40,451 nucleotides of DNA from a virus. A program made the translations under genes and the position numbers. The notes under the pieces were generated by a model. That model was given only the letters and a program-made list of their open reading frames with translations, made no database searches and was not told the DNA's origin. Location of the stretch: IMG/VR virus record IMGVR_UViG_3300034073_001895, positions 1 through 40,451 of that record; one strand, 5' to 3'. Positions 23,362 through 31,682 of this stretch are shown here, one piece after another. The stretch's first letter is position 1. Each line of letters begins with the position of its first letter.

Positions 23362-24594
23362 CTATGCCTGGCCCACCATCAGCTTAATGGCAGCAGGTTG
23401 AATCAGTTTACCGTCAACGCGTAACCAACCCAGGAACCCGTCCTCCAGGTAGTCCGCATAGCGCTCCTGCAAACGGATAAGTTCAAAGTCCTTTACCATG
23501 CGGATAACGTACTTTGACCAGTCGCCAAAAGCGGCAAACTTTTTGGAAGCGCCGAAATTGGGGAATGCTTGATTGATAACGTAAGGGTAGCCCAAAATCC
23601 GGTCAGGCTCCATGGGTGCAAAGGAAGGCTGCCAGATAGGTTCGTCATCGGTCGTGCCAAAGTCGAGTTTGCGGATGCTTGCGAGCGTGTTATCGCTGAA
23701 CATGAAAGCGACGTTTGGCCCGGTACGATAGGCAGGGTCAACGGAATGCACCAGGTCAATAAATTCCTTTTTGTCAAGTGCCGTGTTGGATGCAGTGGTT
23801 TTGCCGGTCGTTGCACCGCCCGTAGCGTCCAAGATGCCGGTAGGCTTTCCAGATCCGTTGCCGTCGGTAAAGGCGTTATTGAGTGCCCGTCCGGATGCTT
23901 CGCCGAAAAATTGAGCGAGGTAGGAAGCGACAAACATTACATCTTCGTCCTGGATAAATTCCCAGGTCAGGTTTGCAATGTCGCTCCAGAGGTGCGCTCC
24001 GAATTGTTTGCGGCTGAAAGTGAACGCCCTGGAAGTCAAACCCGCTGCACGCGGTTCTGCCTGCCAGTTGCCCGTTTGCGAAGTATCGTCAATGGTGGGC
24101 CAGTTCATGGTACCGCCTCGAACGCTTCGATGAATGCGGGACGCCTGCAACATACCGCCAAAGGCTTTTTGCGTTACTTCAAGCTCACGCATAAACTCTT
24201 CAGGGATAACGTAGGCACCGTCATTTTGCGTGCTTGTTACCGCCCTGGTAACGTCATCGGCATTTACTCGACGCATTGCCTCAGCGTGGCTTTGAGGCGA
24301 AGAGCTTAACAGACGCTCGAAATATGCGCGGTATTGCGCCTTCGGGTCAGTTTGTGCCCTTGCACGTAGGATTTGCGGCTCTTGCACCTGGTTTAGTTCG
24401 CCGTCCCGCTGTAAAAGCGTGCGTACCATGTCCAGTTCTTTGGTGTACGCCGAAAAATCCGCGTTAGCTTTGTCCCATTGCGCCGATTCGTCGTCGGTCA
24501 TCGTGCGCTTTTCGTCTGAAGCGCGTTTGAGCAAGTCCTGCATTTGGTAATGCACCCTCGCCCTTTGTTCAAGAATCTCTTTTTCTGATCTCAT
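23362..24594 (-). CDS. Major capsid protein, HK97 fold
   Basis: A 410-residue HK97-family capsid protein. Residues 1-100 form a helical, charged delta/scaffold domain that is normally removed by the prohead protease. The mature part starts around DDVTRAVTSTQNDGAYVIPEEF (about 112-133), followed by typical segments including NAFTDGNGSGKPTGILDATGG (about 235-255). The protease gene is directly upstream and the connector downstream, as in HK97. Length and order support a standard T=7-type capsid, but the triangulation number cannot be read from sequence. Confidence 0.92.
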   Translation of the reverse strand: MRSEKEILEQRARVHYQMQDLLKRASDEKRTMTDDESAQWDKANADFSAYTKELDMVRTLLQRDGELNQVQEPQILRARAQTDPKAQYRAYFERLLSSSPQSHAEAMRRVNADDVTRAVTSTQNDGAYVIPEEFMRELEVTQKAFGGMLQASRIHRSVRGGTMNWPTIDDTSQTGNWQAEPRAAGLTSRAFTFSRKQFGAHLWSDIANLTWEFIQDEDVMFVASYLAQFFGEASGRALNNAFTDGNGSGKPTGILDATGGATTGKTTASNTALDKKEFIDLVHSVDPAYRTGPNVAFMFSDNTLASIRKLDFGTTDDEPIWQPSFAPMEPDRILGYPYVINQAFPNFGASKKFAAFGDWSKYVIRMVKDFELIRLQERYADYLEDGFLGWLRVDGKLIQPAAIKLMVGQA

Positions 24595-24596
24595 TG

Positions 24597-25421
24597 TTAA
24601 GAGGTTTGTGAAATTAAAATATCCATACGGCGAAGGTGTTCCGCCCGCCAGGTTTCAAAAATTTCTATTGCCGCGTCGGCCTCTTTGGCCTCTTCGGTCT
24701 CTTTGGTTTCATGCCCATCGTTTTCAGTATTTGCGGCTCGTGTGGCCATTTCTAATAGTTGACGGTAGCTGTATTTTTCCGGGTTATCTACCTGCATAGA
24801 GGTAGGGTAGTCCTCGATTTCAGAGATTAAGCCCATTTTAAGCGCATCTTTGGCAGTTAGCCAGTGATCGGCATAATCTTCGTAAAATTCCTTTCTGATA
24901 TCATCCTCGCTCATGCCGGTGGATGCTGCCAGGGTCGAAATTGCGCTTTGATCGAATTTGTCGAGCATCTCAGCCGCTGCACGCAAATCTTTAGCCGTCC
25001 CAAAGGCAAAAGATCCGGTTGCGTGAATCATGAGTTTGCTGTTTAGGCTTGCATGGCGATATTTTGCAGCGGACCAGATATCAAAGCCCATCGAAGCGGC
25101 AATACCATCAACGTAGGTGTGAATCTCCGCTTTGCTGTTACGAATTGCCGTTACTATCGGATCTCCGTGCAACACACTACCTCCAGGGCTGTTTATCCGG
25201 ATGTTGATGCGTTTGTTTGTGCGCTCCAGGTCTTTGATTGCCTTTACTACTGCAATGTCGGTAATGTCCTCAGATGGATCTTCGCCGAACATCGGCTCTG
25301 CCTTTTGGCCAATGTAGCCGTAAAGGTAGATTTCAGGGTTCATCCCTGAAGTGCCCTGCAATACCCTGAAGTAGTTATGTTGGTTGTGGCTATTGGTGGA
25401 ATTATGCTGGTTGTGGCTCAT
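24597..25421 (-). CDS. ClpP-like prohead protease
   Basis: A 274-residue protein from the ATG at 25421 (MSHNQHNSTN), which overlaps the portal stop by 20 nt. An ATG at 25343 (MNPEIYLYG) is a possible alternative start. The ClpP fold is clear: oxyanion segment INSPGGSV (76-83), nucleophile S110 in GIAASMG, and H133 in KLMIHATG. The C-terminal part is acidic and may act as a scaffold segment. It processes the capsid delta domain during prohead maturation. The His/Asn-rich N-terminus is unusual and is encoded by a short repeated DNA motif. Confidence 0.88.
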   Translation of the reverse strand: MSHNQHNSTNSHNQHNYFRVLQGTSGMNPEIYLYGYIGQKAEPMFGEDPSEDITDIAVVKAIKDLERTNKRINIRINSPGGSVLHGDPIVTAIRNSKAEIHTYVDGIAASMGFDIWSAAKYRHASLNSKLMIHATGSFAFGTAKDLRAAAEMLDKFDQSAISTLAASTGMSEDDIRKEFYEDYADHWLTAKDALKMGLISEIEDYPTSMQVDNPEKYSYRQLLEMATRAANTENDGHETKETEEAKEADAAIEIFETWRAEHLRRMDILISQTS

Positions 25422-26718
25422 TGTCGGTATCGTTTTGTCCAAAAAGTGATAACTGTTGCCCGCTCGTTGGGTCAACCATATTCATGGGCACATAGAATTT
25501 TTCCCCGCTGCCGTCAGGTATTGGGTTTAGACCTTCCTCTAAACGTGCCTCATCGCGGTTAATGATACCCCATTTCATCAGTGCATCAATTCGTTTTGCA
25601 CGACTTTCAGCATCTGCACGAAGTAGGCTTTGCAAATCAATTCTGACTTCTTCAGTGTCCTGGGTAGATACCGGCAAAAGTTTGCGGGAAAACTCGCTTT
25701 GGATGTTTTTACAAAGCGGATAGAGCGTGTATTTGACAAAAGAAATGCCCAGCTCTTCGATATTGTTAAAGGTTGCGCGGTCCAGGTCCTCTAACAAGAA
25801 TTGAGGCACGCCTGTAATGCGGGAAATATCGGATATGGTGAATTTCTTTGCGCTTTCGATCCCTGCCTCAATAGGGGATAGGCCAATTTTTTTGTATTGT
25901 GCCCCTTGTTCCAGGATTGCCGTTGCGCCTGCATTGTGTGAACCGCCGTAGGTCTCTTTCCAGGACGTGCGCATACGCCTGTATGATTCAGCGTCGAGTT
26001 TTTGCGGGACCTCTACAACGCCTGAAAGATGCGCTCCGTTGGCGTAAAAATTGTTTACATAATCCTGCGAAGATATGGCAGCTCCAAATGTGTCTTTGAA
26101 GGAATCCAGCACCTCGATACCCGTAACGCCGTCCCAGGATAGCCCGGAAATGTGCAAGATGCTATCAGGCGAGTAACGTGTCTCTTTTGTATTGTCTTGT
26201 TTGTAGGTGTAAACAACGCCGCCCTGAGATGTTTCTTTGACCTTCATTCGGTCAGGCATGAGGATCTTTAGGCTTCGCACTTCGCCCGCTCCAGTGCGTC
26301 CGATATAGGCAAAGAAATTGCCGTAAACGGTCAAATGCAGAATAAGCGTCTGCATGAAGTTGAACTTGCTATAAAGGGGAGAAGGTGAGCGACCGATAAG
26401 ACGGGTAATTGGATGATCGGAGAGGCGTTCAGCGCTGTTTTCTGATACGCGGTAAACAGAGATGGGCAAAGATGCAACAACGCCTCCCAGGATTTGAATT
26501 GCACGCCAAAAGGCAGTTATTTGCATTACCGTGTCATTGGTAACGGTTGCGCCTGATTTGGATTTGGTTAGGCTGCCTAAAGTGGCTTCTGTAAGGCTTA
26601 CATTTGGATTTTCCAGGGTTTGTTTTACGGCATTACTAACCGCCTGCATGAGTTTACCCTCTGCAATAAAAGCGGTTTTTGCCGTAAATAGCCCCCTTAA
26701 ACGGTCTCCAAATGCCAT
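25402..26718 (-). CDS. Portal protein, HK97 family
   Basis: A 438-residue portal protein. The core motifs include an early AFWRAIQILGGVVASLPISVYR segment (about 67-88), GEVRSLKILMPDRMKVK (about 144-160), and FTISDISRITGVPQFLL (about 290-306), all typical of HK97-like portals. It forms the dodecameric DNA channel and terminase docking site. A short hairpin with a T-run lies directly before the ATG. The 3' end overlaps the protease gene by 20 nt. Confidence 0.9.
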   Translation of the reverse strand: MAFGDRLRGLFTAKTAFIAEGKLMQAVSNAVKQTLENPNVSLTEATLGSLTKSKSGATVTNDTVMQITAFWRAIQILGGVVASLPISVYRVSENSAERLSDHPITRLIGRSPSPLYSKFNFMQTLILHLTVYGNFFAYIGRTGAGEVRSLKILMPDRMKVKETSQGGVVYTYKQDNTKETRYSPDSILHISGLSWDGVTGIEVLDSFKDTFGAAISSQDYVNNFYANGAHLSGVVEVPQKLDAESYRRMRTSWKETYGGSHNAGATAILEQGAQYKKIGLSPIEAGIESAKKFTISDISRITGVPQFLLEDLDRATFNNIEELGISFVKYTLYPLCKNIQSEFSRKLLPVSTQDTEEVRIDLQSLLRADAESRAKRIDALMKWGIINRDEARLEEGLNPIPDGSGEKFYVPMNMVDPTSGQQLSLFGQNDTDNEPQPA

Positions 26719-26736
26719 AAAAAGCCCATTTTGGGC
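26719..26736 (-). terminator. Short terminator-like hairpin before the portal gene
   Basis: Minus strand GCCCA-AAA-TGGGC followed by TTTTT, with the start codon immediately after. The stem has only 5 bp, so it would be a weak terminator. It may instead affect translation initiation of the portal. Confidence 0.45.
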
Positions 26737-26788
26737 AAAAATAGGCTGTATTGACTTAAGGAGTGGTTAACTTTTACGGGTAAACGGC

Positions 26789-27025
26789 TTATTCGTCAAA
26801 ATTGAAGCGAATTAAGTCGCCTTTGTTGAAATGTTCGCATTTGGCGTTATAAAAGCTGTATGCAGAGGTGTATTTGGGTTTTAAACCCAATTCCTTCCTT
26901 CTTTGCTCGATTTTTGCCCAGGCTTCTTTTTGTGTGATGTTTTCGGCGTTGGATAGGTTCAAAATACGGCCAAAATACGAGCTTTTGTCCTCTAAAGTGC
27001 GGATTTCTTGAATAAGATCATCCAT
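26789..27025 (-). CDS. Hypothetical protein upstream of the portal
   Basis: A 78-residue charged, mainly helical protein (MDDLIQEIRTLEDKSSYFGR...), with no family I recognise. It has one of the few good Shine-Dalgarno-like sequences in the window (GGAGG, 4 nt before the ATG). A promoter with three phased repeats lies directly upstream, making it the first gene of what looks like the head operon. A regulatory or assembly role is possible. No membrane segment or signal peptide. Confidence 0.6.
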   Translation of the reverse strand: MDDLIQEIRTLEDKSSYFGRILNLSNAENITQKEAWAKIEQRRKELGLKPKYTSAYSFYNAKCEHFNKGDLIRFNFDE

Positions 27026-27043
27026 TTTGCCTCCGTTTTAGTG

Positions 27044-27075
27044 CAAAAATAGCCGTTTTTTAGCGGTATTGCAAG
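27044..27075 (-). promoter_or_regulatory. Promoter of the head operon
   Basis: Minus strand CTTG (27075-27072), 20 bp, TATTTTTG (27051-27044): a good match to the Bacteroidota consensus with one change in the -33 box. The -33 box lies in the nearest of three CGCTTGCAAT repeats. Confidence 0.65.
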
Positions 27076-27120
27076 CGTTTTTTCCTGCATTGCAAGCGGT
27101 TTTAAGCAGAATTGCAAGCG
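27068..27120 (-). repeat. Three helically phased CGCTTGCAAT repeats (operator-like)
   Basis: Exact copies at 27068-27077, 27089-27098 and 27111-27120 are spaced by 21 and 22 bp, that is, two helical turns. The first overlaps the -33 box of the head promoter and the others extend upstream, as activator sites do. Confidence 0.7.
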
Positions 27121-27121
27121 C

Positions 27122-27505
27122 TTACACCAACTTAAGTTGCTTTGCGTTGTAGATATGCAGCATTCCTTTTGTCTCTGCTACGGTGCATTCAACGACGTAA
27201 CGCCATTGGCCGGATTCATTCTTAAATGCAGATTTGACAATTCCAGGAAAAAGATACCCGTCAACTTTTTCTACCCTATCGCCAATGGCGAAATCTTGAC
27301 CTGGTAATTTATGCCCCATTAACATTTGCAGGATTTCAATGATTTTTTCAGCATATATTGACCCGTCCAAAAGTTCTGCCTGGAAATGCTTAAACCATTC
27401 GATTGGGGTTAGATCCTCCCTATCCATGCCAACGCCGTACTTTGCTTTTCCCAGCTCCATTCTTGACCGGATAAGGTCAATTACTTGTTCTTCAATGTGG
27501 CTCAT
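27122..27505 (-). CDS. MazG-like/SH3-like fusion protein
   Basis: A 127-residue protein with two parts. Residues about 12-60 follow a pattern seen in phage MazG-like nucleotide-pyrophosphohydrolase relatives: RMELGKAKYG (15-24), W37, EL.DG..Y (44-51). Residues 74-126 resemble type-II (R67/DfrB) dihydrofolate reductase: GDRVEK (75-80), a strand pair, and LHIYNAKQL (116-124) in place of the R67 VQIY block. The key Gln is His here, so reductase activity is doubtful and an SH3-like fold with another ligand is possible. The gene is two bases from the upstream one and precedes the head promoter. Both assignments are by eye. Confidence 0.5.
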   Translation of the reverse strand: MSHIEEQVIDLIRSRMELGKAKYGVGMDREDLTPIEWFKHFQAELLDGSIYAEKIIEILQMLMGHKLPGQDFAIGDRVEKVDGYLFPGIVKSAFKNESGQWRYVVECTVAETKGMLHIYNAKQLKLV

Positions 27506-27506
27506 G

Positions 27507-27728
27507 TTAGTATGTTTTGAATACGCGATGAAGTGATTTTATTTTTACAGGCTGTTTGTCCATTTCGCGGACAAAAGAAAAAAGCCTGCCTGTTGCATCC
27601 TTAACAGGCTGCATCCATTTAGTGCCATCCCAATACAAAATAGCTTTGCCTGAATTTACTATATAGTACCCTTCTTCGAGTTTACCCGATTGGTAGTCTT
27701 GAATATAGGAATCTTTTATTTGGCTCAT
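27507..27728 (-). CDS. Hypothetical protein after terL
   Basis: A 73-residue protein with alternating aromatic and polar residues (GYYIVNSGKAILYWDGTKWMQ, 20-40 region) that suggest a small beta fold. It starts ten bases after the terminase stop and ends one base before the next gene, so it is part of the same transcript. No family is recognised and no signal or membrane segment is present. Confidence 0.55.
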   Translation of the reverse strand: MSQIKDSYIQDYQSGKLEEGYYIVNSGKAILYWDGTKWMQPVKDATGRLFSFVREMDKQPVKIKSLHRVFKTY

Positions 27729-27738
27729 GTCTCTAATT

Positions 27739-29436
27739 TTACATCTTCAAAAACCCCTCAAACCGCTCCGAATTGTATACGCTCGTGTCATTGCCGTTGA
27801 TGCTGTTAAGATAGCCCGCAACACACATAGCAAGTACGATAATGCCGTCAATCTTTTCTCTGGAGGCTTCTTTGTCGGGCATTTTTAGTCCCGTGTGATT
27901 GATACGGATATTGACGTTTCCGCACATCCAACGCAATATTTCGTCGTTGTTGTGCTGAAGTATGTTTTTACTGATCGCTTTTTCAATCCAGCTTACAGGC
28001 TCGTTAAAATTTGTTACCGTTTGCCGGATAGGCTCCATTGGTGCGTTTTCGTTTGCAAGCCTGGTAGCGATAAAAGCCGACTGCCAGGGATCGTAATAAA
28101 TCTTTTGCGGTCGGTAATTTCTCAGATCGTCCAAAATTGCGGCAATTACCGTTTCCTCATCCAAAACGTCTCCTTCTGTTGCAAATAGCTTGTTTTCGGC
28201 TATCCAGTCCAAATAAGGCACCCTGTCCCGCTTTGCCCTGATTTCTGCATTTTCACGGGGGATAAAGTAGCGGCAAAAGAAATAGAAGTCGCCGTCCTCT
28301 TCCAGCGGTGGGAATAGGTGCCCAAAACAAGTAATATCGCGTGTTGCAGCTAAATCCATTGCCGAAAAGCATTCACGACCTTCAAAAGCGGTAATTGGAA
28401 GAGGCTTTTGTTTTGCCGTCCAAAGTTCGTCCGGTAGCCACGTTTTTGACTGCCTTACCCATTGGTTTAGATTTTTGGTCTTAAAGTTGATTTCAGCGCT
28501 TTGCCCCTCTATTAGCGCTTTTTGGTATTCGCTTTGCAACCCCTCCCAGGTTGGAGTGTGCCCGATTGACGGGTTTGCCTTTTCCCAGGTTTTTTTGTCC
28601 TTCCAATCGTCGCCCTGGTCAGCGCTGAAAATCATGCCAAAGGTCGTATCGTCTTTTGCTTTGCCCTGTAGGATGCTTTCAATTACCTGCCTGTATCTAT
28701 GGCATGGCCCGTTGATATTAAACCCTGCCGTTGTGATGATGATTAAAAGCGGCTGCGAACGGTTTACCATTGCAGAGGATAGGTTTCTTAAGATGCTGTC
28801 ATCTTTAGCCTCGTGAAATTCGTCTATAATGGCAAAGTGAGGACGTACGCCGTCGAGCGTTTTTGAATCCGCTGCAATGGGTTTGAAAAAGCTGTCGTTG
28901 GAGATGTTCTTTATCTGTCTGGTGGTAATGGAGTCGTAAATTTTGGCAATGGAGGCAAAGTCGGAATCTTCTGCCATAAGTTGAGAAATCATGGTTTTGG
29001 CAGCACCCCAGCAGATAGTGGCCTGATCGTACTTGTTGGCAGCGCTGTACACTTCAGCGCCTGCCTCATCGTCAAAGAACGTAGCGATATTGCCTAAAGC
29101 GCCTGCAAATTCTGATTTGCCGTTCTTTTTGGGCATTTCGATATATGCCTTTCTAAATAGACGTTTGCCCGTTGTTTTGCGCTTCCAGCCGAAAAGCGAA
29201 CAAACTATAAAATCCTGCCAGCCTAAACGGTTAAAGGGTTTGCCGTAAAAGTCGCCAGAGGTATGCCGGAAAAAGCCCATAATCGTACAGGCTATTTTTG
29301 CGGCTTGTTCGTCGTAGAATACGTCCTTCTTTTTTAGCATTGCGAAATGCCGCTCTATTGCCAGCTTTTCGAGTTTGCCGGCAGGACGTTTGCCGGATTG
29401 TACCAGCTCGATATAACTCAGTGCGTTTTCTGTCAT
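27739..29436 (-). CDS. terL: Terminase large subunit
   Basis: A 565-residue Terminase_1-type ATPase-nuclease. The ATPase has a Walker-A-like MPKKNGKSE (101-109), Walker B FAIIDEFHEA (201-210) and motif III ITTAG (234-238). The nuclease begins at SAMDLAATRD (358-367; D361), with a further acidic position in IYYDPWQ. It packages DNA into the prohead together with the small subunit encoded 18 nt upstream. The length is normal. Phages with this terminase type and an HNH gene often use cos ends, but no cos site was identified. Confidence 0.93.
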   Translation of the reverse strand: MTENALSYIELVQSGKRPAGKLEKLAIERHFAMLKKKDVFYDEQAAKIACTIMGFFRHTSGDFYGKPFNRLGWQDFIVCSLFGWKRKTTGKRLFRKAYIEMPKKNGKSEFAGALGNIATFFDDEAGAEVYSAANKYDQATICWGAAKTMISQLMAEDSDFASIAKIYDSITTRQIKNISNDSFFKPIAADSKTLDGVRPHFAIIDEFHEAKDDSILRNLSSAMVNRSQPLLIIITTAGFNINGPCHRYRQVIESILQGKAKDDTTFGMIFSADQGDDWKDKKTWEKANPSIGHTPTWEGLQSEYQKALIEGQSAEINFKTKNLNQWVRQSKTWLPDELWTAKQKPLPITAFEGRECFSAMDLAATRDITCFGHLFPPLEEDGDFYFFCRYFIPRENAEIRAKRDRVPYLDWIAENKLFATEGDVLDEETVIAAILDDLRNYRPQKIYYDPWQSAFIATRLANENAPMEPIRQTVTNFNEPVSWIEKAISKNILQHNNDEILRWMCGNVNIRINHTGLKMPDKEASREKIDGIIVLAMCVAGYLNSINGNDTSVYNSERFEGFLKM

Positions 29437-29454
29437 TACCCTGCTTTTTCGCGT

Positions 29455-29847
29455 TTACCCCGTTGCCTTCTTCATCTCTTTGATTTTGTCAAAGATAGAT
29501 GCTGCCTGCTGTTTGCCTTTGCTGTCGAGGGCTTTTTCAATCCAGCCGCGTTCTTTGCCTTTGGTCTTTAGAGTAAAGATGATTGCAGGGATTGACCCGT
29601 TTTTAATTTGGTTGTAGAGCTGCGTTTCGGCAAAGTCCAAAAGCAGGGAATCTATCTCCTCAACCTTTTGCCGATAGTCGGAATCTTCGATTAGCCAACG
29701 ATTGTGAAACTTTTTTTCTATTCCGGTAGCCCTGCAAGTAGGGGTCAGGACGCCAAAATTTGACGTCAAAACTTCCAAAAACCGTTGTTTTTGTTGGGTT
29801 TCGTCGGGCATTGTGCTTTCTGGTACTTGCTTTCGTGATTTGGCCAT
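29455..29847 (-). CDS. terS: Terminase small subunit
   Basis: A 130-residue protein with a helix-turn-helix-like N-terminus (FLEVLTSNFGVLTPTCRATGI, 28-48), a central helical oligomerisation segment (about 57-85) and a short C-terminal extension (SIFDKIKEMKKATG). It is immediately upstream of terL, and its family is typical of TerS partners of Terminase_1 enzymes. It recognises the packaging site, often within or next to its own gene. The G/C-run intergenic region at 29848-29968 is therefore of interest as a recognition site. Confidence 0.82.
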   Translation of the reverse strand: MAKSRKQVPESTMPDETQQKQRFLEVLTSNFGVLTPTCRATGIEKKFHNRWLIEDSDYRQKVEEIDSLLLDFAETQLYNQIKNGSIPAIIFTLKTKGKERGWIEKALDSKGKQQAASIFDKIKEMKKATG

Positions 29848-29968
29848 TTGTGAAACCTTTTTATTTGGTGTGAAAAATAGCGGAGGGGGCCGCTGCGAAG
29901 CTTTAGAGGGGAGATTTGAGATTCAAACCCCCCCTCCCCTTCGGTCGGTGCAATATTTAGGCTTTTGC
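29848..29968. other. G/C-run intergenic region before terS, candidate packaging site
   Basis: No gene is supported here. The region has a C7-T-C4 tract (29928-29939), an inverted repeat GGGGAG/CTCCCC (29908-29913 with 29934-29939) enclosing TTTGA-GAT-TCAAA (29915-29927), a GAAGCTTC palindrome (29896-29903), and a weak minus-strand terminator (29873-29894: AGCGG/CCGCT then ATTTTTC). cos or pac sites often lie next to terS; this is only a candidate. Confidence 0.4.
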
Positions 29969-30166
29969 CTACCCCTTTAAATCCTTGTGTTTGTCCATGT
30001 TTTGCCTTTCTTTTATCGCGCAATAATAAGCAATAGAACCTTCGGCATAGACTTTATAAGACTTGCAGCGTGCGCATTGCTGATATGCAAAGCGATCTTT
30101 AACAGTCCATTTGTGCATACACTTAAAACAGTGCATTGTCCCGGCTTTGTCTTTACCCTGCTTCAT
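29969..30166 (-). CDS. Small zinc-ribbon-like protein
   Basis: A 65-residue basic protein with two CxxC pairs (C13/C16 and C31/C34), typical of a zinc ribbon. The ATG at 30166 overlaps the methyltransferase stop by ATGA and is preferred to a start five codons upstream. Many phage zinc ribbons bind DNA or RNA. Located between the carbohydrate cassette and terS; it could be the last gene of the cassette or a packaging or transcription accessory factor. Confidence 0.65.
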   Translation of the reverse strand: MKQGKDKAGTMHCFKCMHKWTVKDRFAYQQCARCKSYKVYAEGSIAYYCAIKERQNMDKHKDLKG

Positions 30167-30768
30167 ACCCCGTACATCCAAAAGTTATCATCAATTATAT
30201 TAGCACTAAGCCCAAACACTTCTTTGACGGCTATTGCAACACCTGCAAAGGATGTGTAATCATCTCCAAAGATTACGCCTCCAGGCTTCAGCAAGGGCAA
30301 ATAAGCGAGTATATCCCGCTTAACGTCGTCTTGATCATGGCTTGCATCTATGTAGATAACATCAGCTTTAAGCTCTGTTTCCTTAAAGTATTGCGCTGCC
30401 TGCAAAGAGGGCATTGGCACGGGAGTTATCAGATGCTCTAATTTTGCTGCCTGGACATTGCGGATAAACTGATAATACACCTGTGGATAACCGTGCTTCA
30501 ACATCAAGTCCCTTTCAGGCGTTTGTCGGTGCGTTGTCCAAAACTCTAAGCTACCCAACCAGGTATCAACGCAATAGATTTTACCTGTCTTAATGATGTT
30601 GCCCATGTGAATAGCGGATGCACCCAACCAGGTACCGACTTCGATAATGGTAGGTGAATCGTACCATCTGAGAATATCCGCAAATATTGCGTGATCGTGA
30701 TTCCAGCCTTTAGGACTTGCATTGCCTTTGCCTGGGACGGGGTAGATGTCTTTGCCGATTTCGTTCAT
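30163..30768 (-). CDS. SAM-dependent methyltransferase (Methyltransf_24-like)
   Basis: A 201-residue class-I methyltransferase. Motif I is IIEVGTWLGAS (41-51), the acidic residue after strand 2 is D68, and YIDASHDQDDV (139-149) and FGDDY (167-171) are typical of the TylF/Methyltransf_24 group that often methylates sugars. The ATG at 30768 is used; a TTG start further upstream would overlap the glycosyltransferase by 31 nt. Next to three glycosyltransferases, methylation of a sugar is the most likely role. SAM binding is expected; the substrate is unknown. Confidence 0.78.
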   Translation of the reverse strand: MNEIGKDIYPVPGKGNASPKGWNHDHAIFADILRWYDSPTIIEVGTWLGASAIHMGNIIKTGKIYCVDTWLGSLEFWTTHRQTPERDLMLKHGYPQVYYQFIRNVQAAKLEHLITPVPMPSLQAAQYFKETELKADVIYIDASHDQDDVKRDILAYLPLLKPGGVIFGDDYTSFAGVAIAVKEVFGLSANIIDDNFWMYGV

Positions 30769-30779
30769 TGGTTGCAAGT

Positions 30780-31682
30780 TTAAGCGGGCATATAATCCAT
30801 ATTCTCCCAACGCTCCTTAGAAATCAGATGATAACGCCTTTCCAACTTTGCGCCCTGTAAAGCGTTTCGCCATTCTTCGTTACGCGGTGTAATTACGTTC
30901 GTTTCCGGATCGTCATGATTCTGATGGATAACCATTGCGCGGATGTCTTGAGGTGTTACGGTATGATAGCCCAAAGCCCTTGCGCGGTCGTGCATTTCAA
31001 CGTCAACAGCTCCCCAGGCTTCACTTTCAAATACGCCTCCAAAGTCTCTCCAGCCGTCAGCGGTAAAACCTCCGAAAATCCAGGAACCCCAGGATAAAGC
31101 ACGGTCAATTGCACGGGCTGTATAGTCTGGGTTTCCATTGCCTTTTTCGTTTTCTTCATAGAAGTTTGGCAGTAGTCGGATTTGCTCTAAGCCTAAAGTA
31201 AGATCTACTTTGTCTATCCGCTTTTGCTGCTCAACCGTCAAATAGTACCCTTTGGCGTTAAAGCGGGCTTTCATTGGCCTTTGCAGGTACTTAATGCCCG
31301 TTTCGATTAATGCAAGCCCCGGTATAATTTCCGGATGCGTGATGAAGATATACGGGCATTTTGCGACGTGCAAAGCGTAGGCAATACCTGCATTGATGAA
31401 GGAGGCAGAATCGCGCCATTTGCCGGGCTGTTTTTCTAAGCGGGTATATTTGATGTGTAGGCCTAAATCGTCAATTGCGTAATTAACAACATCCCTGGTA
31501 TCATCTATTGACCCATCATCAAAAACGTGGATATAATAGTCCCGTTCTGTTTGATGCCCGTAATTTTCAAGCGAGCGCCAAAGCAAATGCCCGCGATTGT
31601 AAGTACCCATAATTACCGCCGCTTTGAAGGGTTTTCCGGTAGCTGGGTTGAGGTATTCTAATCTTGAATTAATGTTTGCCAT
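30780..31682 (-). CDS. GT2-like glycosyltransferase
   Basis: A 300-residue GT-A glycosyltransferase. AAVIMGTYNRGHLL (21-34) is the N-terminal nucleotide-binding strand, and HVFDDGSIDDT (52-62) is the GT2 acidic motif. A second region, FITHPEIIPG, and a later W-rich segment (SWGSWIFGGF) probably form the catalytic and acceptor site. It overlaps the RGP-like gene by 25 nt. It likely adds a sugar to a glycan in the cytoplasm, but donor and acceptor are unknown. Confidence 0.8.
   Translation of the reverse strand: MANINSRLEYLNPATGKPFKAAVIMGTYNRGHLLWRSLENYGHQTERDYYIHVFDDGSIDDTRDVVNYAIDDLGLHIKYTRLEKQPGKWRDSASFINAGIAYALHVAKCPYIFITHPEIIPGLALIETGIKYLQRPMKARFNAKGYYLTVEQQKRIDKVDLTLGLEQIRLLPNFYEENEKGNGNPDYTARAIDRALSWGSWIFGGFTADGWRDFGGVFESEAWGAVDVEMHDRARALGYHTVTPQDIRAMVIHQNHDDPETNVITPRNEEWRNALQGAKLERRYHLISKERWENMDYMPA

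Noticed and set aside
26736-26743. TATTTTTG as a promoter box for the portal gene
   Set aside because: No -33 box at 19-20 bp, and the start would fall in a hairpin only about 10 nt from the ATG.
29766-30023. An 85-codon minus-strand frame across the terS leader
   Set aside because: It overlaps terS in another frame and runs through the G/C-run intergenic sequence; composition is not protein-like.
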